A DNA stretch of 36,325 nt from an uncultured Lachnospiraceae bacterium (GTDB lineage: Bacteria; Bacillota; Clostridia; Lachnospirales; Lachnospiraceae). The notes under the pieces are model-generated. The model was given only the letters and a program-made list of their open reading frames with translations, was not told the DNA's origin and did no database searches. Location of the stretch: NCBI GenBank assembly GCA_947600145.1, contig CANQGA010000010.1, forward strand, positions 1 through 36,325. Direction: 5' to 3'. The stretch's first letter is position 1. Each line of letters begins with the position of its first letter. Positions 16,343 through 24,273 of the stretch are shown one piece after another. Both the position numbers and the translations under genes were made by a program.

Positions 16343-16378
16343 CCTCCTCGTCTGCTGATCCTATCATAAACGAGGAGG
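16343..16378 (-). promoter_or_regulatory. inverted repeat masking the ATPase ribosome binding site
   Basis: CCTCCTCGT (16343-16351) and ACGAGGAGG (16370-16378) are a perfect 9-bp inverted repeat with an 18-base loop. The arm next to the gene contains the GAGGAGG ribosome binding site of the AAA+ gene. On the minus strand it follows a T8 run after the WYL gene. Confidence 0.65.
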
Positions 16379-16411
16379 CGTCAAAAAAAAGGACATTTTT
16401 GTCTGTTTTGC

Positions 16412-17740
16412 TTATTTTTTAGCGCTTTCGGCCTGATACCGGCGCATATCTTCCTTAAGTTTTTCTCCGACATCCTGTACCAGGCGGTCCGGGGCGACCG
16501 CCCTCACGAGCCCCTGCTGCAGCAGACAGAAAGCCTTCACATTGTCATACTGCGCATAGGGCAGCTTTATGGCGACATAAGTGATCGGATTTCCATTGAG
16601 ATCCGTCTCCTGCGGGTCATGATCCAGACGCGGAGGCAGCAGCCGGATCCCCGTCCCGAAATAATCGACGACAACGCCAATGGCGTTCGATCTGCATTCA
16701 ATGATGCCGCTGCAGAGATCCTTTTCCCCGTAAATCGCCATCATTGGGTAGGTCGTCGTGTATTTTTCATCCAGAAATTCATACACTCCCCCCGTTCTCC
16801 TGAAAAACGGCTTCAGGGAATCCGGGAGTTTCTCCCTGGCGGCCGGCTGCGTGGCGTCTTCCGGCCGGCATACCTTCTCAACCGCCAGGATCCTGTCCAC
16901 ACGGAAATGGGATGGATTGGTATGCCCCCTGTGCGTCGCAAGCAGATAGTATTCGCCGTCGTTCCACAAAAGGGCGTACGGATTCAGCACATACGGCTTT
17001 TTTCTGTTTTTAGGCTTTAATTCGACCGTGCCGGGCTTCTTTTCGCTGATTCCGTATGCGCCGTATATGATCTTCACCTGGATCTGCTTCGTGATCGCCT
17101 CATGGAGCCGGTTCACGATGGACAGCACTCTTGCGGAACCGCCGTCTTTCTTCCCCGCAGGCTTCTCAGGCAGCGGCCGCTCCTCCGCCGCGGGCCGCTT
17201 CCCGCTGGCCAGCGCCTGCTGCCGGCTTATCAGATAATCCTTTTCCTTCTGCGTAAGATAGCGGTTGCTGGTGATCGTTCCGCAGATCATATCCACATCG
17301 CTCTGATCAAGGAACGGTTCAAAATAATACCTCGACTGCGCGCGCGGATGATCTCCTGTCTTTCCGGATACCTCCGCCACTCTCCCGCCCAGCGATAGGT
17401 AAAGGATTTTTCCCAGTTCGGTATCACGGACGCTGTCCTGAAGCGCAGTCAGCTTCTGGAGCTTTCTTAATACCGTTTTTTCAGAATGGTCGAGTCCCGT
17501 GATCGCCGAAAGCTCATCGCTGATTTTCCGCGCCGACATCGGTCGCTCTCCGGACGCGCGTTCCTTCAGTACCCGGATCATAAGCGGGATCTCCAGGTGC
17601 TTTAAAAATGGAAGGGCCCCGCCAGCATCTTCGCAATCCGCAGCCGACACATTCCCGGCAAAATATTTTTCCATGACAACCACTGCCCTCCGGGCCGGGA
17701 ACCGCCGTTCGCGGACGCTCCCGGCATCCTGCTCTCTCAT
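16412..17740 (-). CDS. WYL-domain transcriptional regulator
   Basis: This 442-residue protein has an N-terminal helical DNA-binding region (about 45-115, with SARKISDELSAITGLDHSEK then VLRKLQKL, a winged-helix pattern). A WYL domain follows at about 215-305, with VLNPYALLWNDGEYYLLATH and HFRVDRI. A WCX-like C-terminal extension completes it. WYL domains bind nucleic acid or nucleotide-type ligands and often control stress or phage-defence genes. The ATG at 17740 is used; an internal Met at residue 23 after GGAGGG is an alternative. It lies directly upstream of the AAA+ gene in the same direction, which suggests a pair. It follows nrdB by 51 bases without an obvious terminator. Confidence 0.85.
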   Translation of the reverse strand: MREQDAGSVRERRFPARRAVVVMEKYFAGNVSAADCEDAGGALPFLKHLEIPLMIRVLKERASGERPMSARKISDELSAITGLDHSEKTVLRKLQKLTALQDSVRDTELGKILYLSLGGRVAEVSGKTGDHPRAQSRYYFEPFLDQSDVDMICGTITSNRYLTQKEKDYLISRQQALASGKRPAAEERPLPEKPAGKKDGGSARVLSIVNRLHEAITKQIQVKIIYGAYGISEKKPGTVELKPKNRKKPYVLNPYALLWNDGEYYLLATHRGHTNPSHFRVDRILAVEKVCRPEDATQPAAREKLPDSLKPFFRRTGGVYEFLDEKYTTTYPMMAIYGEKDLCSGIIECRSNAIGVVVDYFGTGIRLLPPRLDHDPQETDLNGNPITYVAIKLPYAQYDNVKAFCLLQQGLVRAVAPDRLVQDVGEKLKEDMRRYQAESAKK

Positions 17741-17791
17741 CCGCTTCCCTGCTCATATTTTACCGCAGGTCAACAGGCCCCGCCGCCGGTT

Positions 17792-18835
17792 CTACAGATC
17801 ATCCTCCAGCGCGCTGCTCTTGGCATAGGCCGTGCTCCGCGCCTCGAAGAAATCCGTCTTGATCATGTTCGCGTTGGAATACTGGGACACCCAGCGCATG
17901 CTGTCCGGCTCCTGCTCATGCCCCTCGTAGATCGGATCCAGACCGATATTCGTGCAGCGCAGATTGCCAAGATACTGGATGTAATCCGTGATCATTCCTT
18001 TATTCAGGCCCTGCACGTCGTCGCCGATCACATAATGGCCCCAGCGGATCTCCTGCTCGCAGCCTTCCTTGATCATGCCCCGGTAGACCGCCTTCTTCTC
18101 CTCGGTGAACATCTGCGGCTCCTCCTTCTGCATTTCCAGAAGGATATTGCGGAACAGCCACAGATGCGTATTCTCGTCGCGGTTGATGTAGCGGATCTCC
18201 TGAACCGACCCCGGCATCAGGTTATTCCGTCCCAGATTGTAGAAGAACATGAAGCCGCTGTAGAAATACACGCCTTCCAGAATATAGTTGGCAACCAGAG
18301 TCCTCATGAAGACGTCCAGCTCCTTGTCCTTCTGAAAATCGTTGTACAGATCGCCGATGAATTTGTTCCTCGCCAGCAGATGCTCGTCGTCCTTCCACTG
18401 ATAAAGCACGTCGCTGCGCTCCTGCGGCTCGCAGATCGTATCCAGCATGTAGCTGTAGCTCTGGCTGTGGATCGCCTCCTGGAACGTCTGGATCGCCAGG
18501 CACAGATTCACCTCGTTGGCCGTCACATATTCGCCGATGTTCGGCAGGTTGGCCGTCTGGATGCTGTCCAGGAAAATGAGAAACGACAGCACCTTGTCGT
18601 AGGCCCGTCTCTCCGGCTTCGGCAGCCTCCGGTAATCCTTGATATCCACGCTCATATTGATCTCTTCCGGGATCCAGAAATTATTCATCGCCTGGCGGTA
18701 CCAGTCGCTGACCCAGGAATATTTCATATTGTTAAAATCGTTCAGATTCGTCGTATTCCCGCCCACCATGCGGCGAAGCCGCACATCGGTATCCCCTTCC
18801 GGGTTAAATAACGGTTTCTTCAGCATCTCTTCCAT
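17792..18835 (-). CDS. nrdB: class I ribonucleotide reductase, beta subunit
   Basis: This 347-residue radical-generating subunit supplies the radical used by NrdA. All dimetal ligands are visible: Asp90, Glu120, His123, Glu187, Glu221 and His224. The radical tyrosine is present at Tyr127, seven residues after the Glu of FQEAIHSQSY, so it is the tyrosyl-radical type rather than the Phe-containing class Ic. Such enzymes need oxygen or an activating flavoprotein; no nrdI is in the window. It follows nrdA by 38 bases. Confidence 0.95.
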   Translation of the reverse strand: MEEMLKKPLFNPEGDTDVRLRRMVGGNTTNLNDFNNMKYSWVSDWYRQAMNNFWIPEEINMSVDIKDYRRLPKPERRAYDKVLSFLIFLDSIQTANLPNIGEYVTANEVNLCLAIQTFQEAIHSQSYSYMLDTICEPQERSDVLYQWKDDEHLLARNKFIGDLYNDFQKDKELDVFMRTLVANYILEGVYFYSGFMFFYNLGRNNLMPGSVQEIRYINRDENTHLWLFRNILLEMQKEEPQMFTEEKKAVYRGMIKEGCEQEIRWGHYVIGDDVQGLNKGMITDYIQYLGNLRCTNIGLDPIYEGHEQEPDSMRWVSQYSNANMIKTDFFEARSTAYAKSSALEDDL

Positions 18836-18873
18836 CGTTCAGTTCTCCTTTTCTCACAAAGTATTCTCTTACC

Positions 18874-21411
18874 TCAAGACGAGCACGCCTCGCACTCCTC
18901 CACTTCCAGACTCTTCGACCGAATATAATAAATGGTCTTCACGCCCTCTTCCCAGGCCAGGATATACAGCTTCAGCACCTGGCTCAGCGTAAACTCATTC
19001 GTAATATACAGATTCATGCTCTGCGCCTGGTCGATATGCCTCTGCCTCACCCCGCAGGCCCTGATCGACCAGGTCTGATCGATCAGATGCGCGTTCTTAT
19101 AATACCAGAACGTATCCATCGACAGCTCCGGCGCCACCCGCGGCATCAGCCCGTTCTTCTTCTCTTCCAGGAAATACCGGTTCATGATCGGATCCAGCCC
19201 CGCCGTCGTCCCCGCGATGATGCTGGTGCTGCTGGTCGGCGCCACCGCCAGCAGATATCCGTTGCGCAGTCCGTTCGCCGCCACCTTTGCCGCCAGCGCG
19301 CTCCAGCGGGCGTCCGTCAGGTTCCGCTTCTCGAAATACGTCCCCGTCTGCCAGTCGCTTCCCTCGAAATACAGGTACTTCCCCTTCTCGATCGCGTAAT
19401 CACAGCTGGCCTCGACCGCCGCGTAATGGATATCCGCGAACACCTTCTCCGCGAACTGCAGATGCTCCTCGCTCTCCCATTTGATATGGTGCTTCGCCAG
19501 CATATGGTGATAGCCGCTGACGCCCAGCCCGATGGGGCGGTATTTCTCATTGTTGATCTTCGCGTAGGGCACCGGGAAGAAATTCAGGTCGATCACATTG
19601 TCGAGGGCCCTCACCACGCTGCGGGTCACCTCGGTGATCTCCGCCCGGTTCTCCACGTCGATATTGCCCAGGGACAGGCTGGCCAGGTTACAGACCACGA
19701 ACTCGCCCGGCTTCGTCACCGTGACAACCACGGTCTCCCCGTCCACGGTCTCGATCCGCTGCTCTACCGACGAGATCGCGCTCATATTCTGGGCGATCTC
19801 CGTGCACAGATTGCTGCAGTAGATGACGCCCCTGTGCCCGTTGGGGTTCATCCGGTTCACATGGTCACGGTTAAATGTAAACGGCGTCCCGGTCTCCACC
19901 GCGCTCTTAAGGATCAGCCGGATGATCTCCTTGATCGGGATCACCCGCTTGCTGATGCGCATATCGTTGACGCAGTCCAGATACCGCTCCGTCCACTCGT
20001 CGCCGAAATAGTCCTCCAGCGCGTAGCCCTTGATCGTCAGGATCTCGTGGGGACACATCAGGTACCAGTCCCCGTTCCGGTTGTCCCTGGCCTGCTGCCA
20101 GAAATAATCCGGATAGCACACCGCCGGGAACACGTCGTGGGCCTTCATCCGGTCGTCGCCGTTGTTGGTCCGCAGATTCAGAAACTCCGGCAGATCCCGG
20201 TGCCACACGTCCAGATAGACGGCCACCGCGCCCTGGCGCATGCCCAGCTGGTCCACCGCCACCGCCGTATCGTTGGCCAGGCGGATCCAGCGGATGACGC
20301 CGCCGGCCGCGCCCTCGAAGCCGCGGATCGCGCTTCCGTTGGCCCGGACCTTCCCGAAATATAATCCCATGCCGCCGCCGAACTTGCTGACCTTGGCAAA
20401 ATTATCGATGCTGCGGTAGATGCCGTTTAAGCTGTCCGGCACCGTATCGATGAAACAGGAGGAAAGCTGGTGATAGGGCTTGCGGGCGTTGGAAAGCGTC
20501 GGCGTCGCCATGGTCACCTGCAGTTTGCTCAGCATATCGTAGAACCGTTTCACCCAATACCCCCGGTTCTGCTCCTTCATCGCCAGGTGCATGGCGATGC
20601 CCATGAACATTTCCTGGGGCGTCTCGATCGGCACGCCCTTGTGGGTGCGGATCACATAGCGGTTCAGCAGAAGCTCCAGCCCGGAGTAGTTCATCAGATT
20701 GTTCCGCTCCGGATCCAGCCACTGCTCGAACTGGTTGACTTCCTCCCGGGTATAATTCTGCAGGATATAAGCGCCGTACAGGCCCTGATCCGTCAGATAG
20801 GCGATCTTCTCATAGAAGCTGCGGATGTGCAGGGCGTCCATGGAATCCTTAAGCCGCGCCGTAAAGCCCAGAAGCAGAAGCCGGGCCGCGATCATCTCCC
20901 AGCGGGGCGCCTCCTGCGTCGTCAGCTCCACCGCCGATTTGGTCAGGATATTCAATTTCTCCCGCTCCGTCATATCCGGCTTGGACAGCGCCTGGAACTT
21001 GGCGGAAAGGTATTCCAGATTATACTCCTCCGCGTCGAATTCCTTCTGGACGCGGGTCAGCACCCACTCCAGCTGGGCCGCCTTCTCCGTGTTCTCAAAG
21101 AACCGCATGATCTCCCTGCGGGTACGGCGCTTCTTCGACCGCTCCTCCCGGTAAAGGATATAGCTCCGCACGACGCGGTAATGGCCTTCCTCCATCAGCG
21201 TCTGCTCGACCAGATCCTGGATCTCCTCCACGGAGAGCTTCAGCTCCTGCTGCCACCCTTCGGGGAATTTGCGCTCCACCTGCGCAAGGATCCGGTCAAG
21301 ATCCTTCTCGCCGATCGGCATACCCACGCTCACAAATGCCTTCGAAATGGCGTTCTTGATCTTCTCCGGGCAATATTCCTGTTCCGAGTGATCCCGTTTC
21401 ATGATGTTCAT
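18874..21411 (-). CDS. nrdA: class I ribonucleotide reductase, alpha subunit
   Basis: This 845-residue catalytic subunit reduces ribonucleoside diphosphates to deoxy forms. An ATP-cone allosteric domain occupies about the first 95 residues (RDHSEQEYCPEKIKNAISKA). Active-site motifs are the redox Cys in QLSSCFIDT, the NLCTE loop carrying the thiyl-radical Cys with its Asn and Glu, and the second redox Cys in VVCNLASLSLGN. The C-terminal CEAC pair takes electrons from thioredoxin or glutaredoxin. The intact ATP cone implies feedback control of activity by dATP. It precedes nrdB and starts 57 bases after ackA, so the three may share a transcript. Confidence 0.96.
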   Translation of the reverse strand: MNIMKRDHSEQEYCPEKIKNAISKAFVSVGMPIGEKDLDRILAQVERKFPEGWQQELKLSVEEIQDLVEQTLMEEGHYRVVRSYILYREERSKKRRTRREIMRFFENTEKAAQLEWVLTRVQKEFDAEEYNLEYLSAKFQALSKPDMTEREKLNILTKSAVELTTQEAPRWEMIAARLLLLGFTARLKDSMDALHIRSFYEKIAYLTDQGLYGAYILQNYTREEVNQFEQWLDPERNNLMNYSGLELLLNRYVIRTHKGVPIETPQEMFMGIAMHLAMKEQNRGYWVKRFYDMLSKLQVTMATPTLSNARKPYHQLSSCFIDTVPDSLNGIYRSIDNFAKVSKFGGGMGLYFGKVRANGSAIRGFEGAAGGVIRWIRLANDTAVAVDQLGMRQGAVAVYLDVWHRDLPEFLNLRTNNGDDRMKAHDVFPAVCYPDYFWQQARDNRNGDWYLMCPHEILTIKGYALEDYFGDEWTERYLDCVNDMRISKRVIPIKEIIRLILKSAVETGTPFTFNRDHVNRMNPNGHRGVIYCSNLCTEIAQNMSAISSVEQRIETVDGETVVVTVTKPGEFVVCNLASLSLGNIDVENRAEITEVTRSVVRALDNVIDLNFFPVPYAKINNEKYRPIGLGVSGYHHMLAKHHIKWESEEHLQFAEKVFADIHYAAVEASCDYAIEKGKYLYFEGSDWQTGTYFEKRNLTDARWSALAAKVAANGLRNGYLLAVAPTSSTSIIAGTTAGLDPIMNRYFLEEKKNGLMPRVAPELSMDTFWYYKNAHLIDQTWSIRACGVRQRHIDQAQSMNLYITNEFTLSQVLKLYILAWEEGVKTIYYIRSKSLEVEECEACSS

Positions 21412-21468
21412 GGCGTTCTTCTCCCTTGCTCTTTTTCTCTTTCCTGTACTTTCAGCCCGCCCCGGCTT

Positions 21469-22683
21469 CTAATGCTTCTGTCCCTGCACCTGACGGGCAA
21501 CCTCCGCGGCCTGCCGGGCGATCTCCAGCTCCTCGTTGGTGCGGATCACCAGCACGTTCACCTTCGACATGCCGTCGGAGATCTTCACTGCCTCGCCGGA
21601 CTCCCGGTTCTTCACCTCATCGATACGGATGCCGAGGAATTCCAGATAGCTGCAGATCTCCTCGCGGATATCGGAATCATTTTCCCCGACGCCGGCGGTG
21701 AAGACGATATTGTCTACGCCGTTCATCGCGGCCGCGTAGCTTCCCACATATTTGGCCACCCGGTAGGCGAAGATCTCGCGGGCCATCGCCGCCTTATCAT
21801 TATATTTGATCTCCGCGTCCTTCAGCTCCCGGAAATCGCTGGACAGGTTCTTGGAAATGCCCAGCACGCCGGACTCTTTATTCAGTATCTGCATGATCTG
21901 CGGCAGGTCCAGATTCTCCTTCTTCGCCAGAAATTCCAGCGCTCCCGGATCCACATCGCCGGAGCGGGTGCCCATGACCAGACCCTCCAGCGGCGTAAAA
22001 CCCATGGAATTATCCACAACTTTGCCGTATTTGACCGCGCAGATGCTGGCCCCGTTGCCCAGATGGCAGACGATGGTCTTCACCCGGCGCGGATCCTGAC
22101 GCATAAATTCAGCCGCCCGCTGGGACACATACTTATGGCTGATCCCGTGGAATCCGTAGCGGCGGATCTTGTATTTCTCATAGTACCGGTACGGCAGGCC
22201 ATAGAGAAACGCCTTGGGCTCCATGGTCTGATTGAACGCCGTGTCGAAAACCCCGACCATCAGCGTATCCGGCATCAGCTTCCGGCACGCGTCAACGCCG
22301 ATCAGATTGGCCGGGTTATGCAGCGGCGCCAGATCGTTGCACTCGGTCATGGCCTGGATCACCTCGTCGGTGATCACCACGGAACCGGTGAATTTCTCGC
22401 CGCCGTGAACCAGCCGGTGGCCGATGACGTCGATCTCCGAGAAATCGGTTATGACGCCTTTCTCCGGATCCACCAGCGTATCGAGGAGTACGTGAACCGC
22501 CTGGGTATGGTTCTCCATCGGAACCTGTTCTTTGATCGAAACGCCGTTCCCGGTCTTATAGGTAAATACGCCGTCGATGCCGATCCGCTCGCATACGCCG
22601 CGGGCCAGGACCTGCTCGGTCTCCATATCGATCACCTGGAACTTCAGCGACGAACTGCCGCTGTTAATGACTAGAATTTTCAT
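21469..22683 (-). CDS. ackA: acetate kinase
   Basis: This 404-residue enzyme interconverts acetyl phosphate plus ADP with acetate plus ATP, the ATP-forming last step of acetate fermentation. The start MKILVINSGSSSLKFQVID is diagnostic; the longer frame to 22872 adds 63 residues that overlap sortase coding and is rejected. AAGGAG lies 10 bases before this ATG. VIGHRLVHGG, CHLGNGASICAV, MGFTPLEGLVMGTRSGDVDP and FTAGVGEND are the family's catalytic and nucleotide-binding motifs. The usual partner pta is not in the window. It lies between the sortase and nrdA genes. Confidence 0.96.
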   Translation of the reverse strand: MKILVINSGSSSLKFQVIDMETEQVLARGVCERIGIDGVFTYKTGNGVSIKEQVPMENHTQAVHVLLDTLVDPEKGVITDFSEIDVIGHRLVHGGEKFTGSVVITDEVIQAMTECNDLAPLHNPANLIGVDACRKLMPDTLMVGVFDTAFNQTMEPKAFLYGLPYRYYEKYKIRRYGFHGISHKYVSQRAAEFMRQDPRRVKTIVCHLGNGASICAVKYGKVVDNSMGFTPLEGLVMGTRSGDVDPGALEFLAKKENLDLPQIMQILNKESGVLGISKNLSSDFRELKDAEIKYNDKAAMAREIFAYRVAKYVGSYAAAMNGVDNIVFTAGVGENDSDIREEICSYLEFLGIRIDEVKNRESGEAVKISDGMSKVNVLVIRTNEELEIARQAAEVARQVQGQKH

Positions 22684-22712
22684 GACACGTACTTCTCCTT
22701 CAACTGCTGAGC

Positions 22713-22746
22713 GCCGCCCGGCATCCCCGGCCGGGACCGGGGCGGC
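22713..22746 (-). promoter_or_regulatory. GC-rich hairpin in the ackA leader
   Basis: GCCGCCC (22713-22719) and GGGCGGC (22740-22746) can pair around a GC-rich loop, between the sortase stop and the ackA ribosome binding site. No T run follows on the minus strand, so it is more likely a processing or RNA-stability element than a terminator. Confidence 0.4.
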
Positions 22747-22759
22747 GTCCTTCTTACTC

Positions 22760-22783
22760 TCTGAATCAGTTTCTGAATCAGTT
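22760..22783. repeat. perfect 12-bp tandem repeat
   Basis: TCTGAATCAGTT occurs twice back to back (22760-22771, 22772-22783). Each contains the palindrome CTGAATCAG. The second copy covers the sortase stop codon. Confidence 0.7.
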
Positions 22784-23761
22784 CTGCTCTTCCGGATAGA
22801 ATTTCTGAACCTGGGCCAGCAGCACAAAACGGTAATCGTGGTTCGAACCCGTACAGGTGGAAAGGAGCACAAGCGGAGGCGCGCCGTCTTCCGGACCCAT
22901 GAGGCCGTCTGTTTCCGCGCCGTCTTCCGGACCCATGAGGCCGTCCGTTTCCGCGCCGTCTTCCGCTCCCGCGGCCGCCGGCTTCACATACTTCGCCGGC
23001 GGGACATGCACATTGCTCTCAATCATCGGGATCTCATAGTTCTGTCTCTCTTTCACCAGGCTGATATACGCCGCCCGGTCTGCCTCGTCCGCGAACACGA
23101 TCTGGTAGCTCTCCTCGTAGGGTCTCACCCGCCCGGCGCTGATGATCCCGCACCGGTACACCCCTTCCGGCGTATAAACGTCAAAATACGGATACTCCTC
23201 GTAATGGCTCTGTTCCTGATAGCGTCTCAGAAGTCCGAACATGGAGCCGTTGCGCATGTTGTGCCCGTAGATGATCGTATTTCCGTCCTTCATCAGGCCG
23301 TTATTCCGGTAATCCACGAACAGCGTGCCTGAAGAACTGCTGTTGCCATAGAAGGACCAGCGCAGGTATCTGCTGTTGTCCTCGCCCTGCACCACCGGAT
23401 AACTGATATCCTGTCCCGGAAAATCGATCCACGCCACCGTATCTTCATTGATCGTCAGAAGCTCGTCGAAATCCACCAGAAGTCTCGGCGGGTTCGGATC
23501 TTCTTCCTCCAGGATCTCGCCCGCCGTCGAGTTGCCGCCCTCCGGGCCGGATCCCGCCGGACCGGGACCGGAAACGGACCCGGCGGCAGAAGGAAGGTCT
23601 TCACGCACCGTCACCGCGTCCTCCGCGACCTTCTGATACTCTTCATCCGCTTTATGATACTCCCACCAGAACGATATAAGCATCCCCGCCGCGATCAGGA
23701 AAATGACTGCCGACACCACGAATAATATCCGAAACAGCTTCTTCTTTTTCTTCTTATCCAT
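22778..23761 (-). CDS. class B sortase with low-complexity insertion
   Basis: This 327-residue membrane-anchored transpeptidase has a basic N-terminus and one transmembrane helix (about 9-31), then a Pro/Gly-rich linker (about 55-92). Its catalytic residues are His167 in IYGHNM, Cys303 in LLSTC and Arg311 in HDYRF. TLFVDYRN and the long gap between His and Cys fit class B. An acidic repeat insertion of about 35 residues (262-296, 12-residue unit GAETDGLMGPED) sits just before the strand carrying the catalytic Cys. No gene with an obvious sortase signal is nearby, so the substrate is elsewhere or unusual. It has its own promoter. Confidence 0.9.
   Translation of the reverse strand: MDKKKKKKLFRILFVVSAVIFLIAAGMLISFWWEYHKADEEYQKVAEDAVTVREDLPSAAGSVSGPGPAGSGPEGGNSTAGEILEEEDPNPPRLLVDFDELLTINEDTVAWIDFPGQDISYPVVQGEDNSRYLRWSFYGNSSSSGTLFVDYRNNGLMKDGNTIIYGHNMRNGSMFGLLRRYQEQSHYEEYPYFDVYTPEGVYRCGIISAGRVRPYEESYQIVFADEADRAAYISLVKERQNYEIPMIESNVHVPPAKYVKPAAAGAEDGAETDGLMGPEDGAETDGLMGPEDGAPPLVLLSTCTGSNHDYRFVLLAQVQKFYPEEQN
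22881..22965. repeat. 36-bp tandem repeat in the sortase gene
   Basis: A 36-base unit occurs at 22881-22916 and 22917-22952 with one mismatch, and a partial third copy runs to 22965. It encodes the 12-residue repeat in the sortase and keeps the reading frame. Confidence 0.85.
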
Positions 23762-23794
23762 GATCCGAGACCTCCGCTTTCAGATGTCTTATCT

Positions 23795-23824
23795 ATTCTA
23801 CATCAACTTCCCGCTGTTTGTAAA
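23795..23824 (-). promoter_or_regulatory. sortase promoter with overlapping palindrome
   Basis: On the minus strand TTTACA (23824-23819), an 18-nt spacer and TAGAAT (23800-23795) form a promoter. The 14-bp palindrome CTGTTTGTAAACAG at 23814-23827 covers the whole -35 box, a position where a bound repressor would block polymerase. Confidence 0.55.
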
Positions 23825-23832
23825 CAGTTATA

Positions 23833-23872
23833 AAAAAATTAAAGCTCCGGACTGTCCAGGGTCCGGAGCTTT
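23833..23872 (-). terminator. terminator of the rpsF-ssb-rpsR operon
   Basis: AAAGCTCCGGAC (23841-23852) and GTCCGGAGCTTT (23861-23872) make a perfect 12-bp stem with an 8-base loop. On the minus strand it is followed by AATTTTTTT, a textbook intrinsic terminator 54 bases after rpsR. Confidence 0.9.
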
Positions 23873-23925
23873 CTCTTTTAACCTGTGCCGGCACGCGGTA
23901 ATGCCCGCGGCGGCATATCCCCGCA

Positions 23926-24198
23926 TTAGTCGCAGGTGTAGGGCATCAGCGCGATATGGCGGGCTCTCTTGATCGCCACGGTCAGCGCTCTCTGATGCTT
24001 CGCGCAGTTGCCGGTGATCCTTCTCGGAAGGATCTTGCCGCGCTCAGAGACGTATCTCTTCAGCTTGTTGGTGTCCTTGTAATCGATCTCACCATTCTTC
24101 TCGCCGCAGAATACGCAGACTTTTTTCCTTCTGCGGATCGGGCCGCCTCTTCTGACCTTCGCGCCGTCAGCCGGCTTGTCAGTTTTATTGAATGCCAT
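23926..24198 (-). CDS. rpsR: 30S ribosomal protein S18
   Basis: This 90-residue protein carries the S18 core [19 protein letters not shown] followed by LPRRITG. Cys residues in CVFC and the CAKH motif form the zinc-binding (C+) version of S18 rather than the zinc-free form. S18 pairs with S6 on the 16S rRNA platform. It ends the rpsF-ssb-rpsR operon, 75 bases after ssb, with a terminator at 23833-23872. Confidence 0.97.
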   Translation of the reverse strand: MAFNKTDKPADGAKVRRGGPIRRRKKVCVFCGEKNGEIDYKDTNKLKRYVSERGKILPRRITGNCAKHQRALTVAIKRARHIALMPYTCD

Positions 24199-24273
24199 GA
24201 TAATTTACCTCCTGTCTCAGTCTCCCGCCGGAAAACGCGGCGGTCCGCGCATCAATCATATGCGCCGTATCGT

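Noticed and set aside
20470-22674. 734-codon plus-strand open frame over nrdA and ackA
   Set aside because: His/Leu/Arg/Asp-rich shadow of two conserved enzymes on the opposite strand.
22684-22872. 63-residue N-terminal extension of acetate kinase
   Set aside because: It overlaps the sortase gene, has no family similarity, and the diagnostic MKILVINSGSSS start has its own ribosome binding site.
22778-23761. Sortase gene as partner of the collagen-like protein
   Set aside because: The collagen-like protein has neither a signal peptide nor a C-terminal sorting signal and ends IRKLL.
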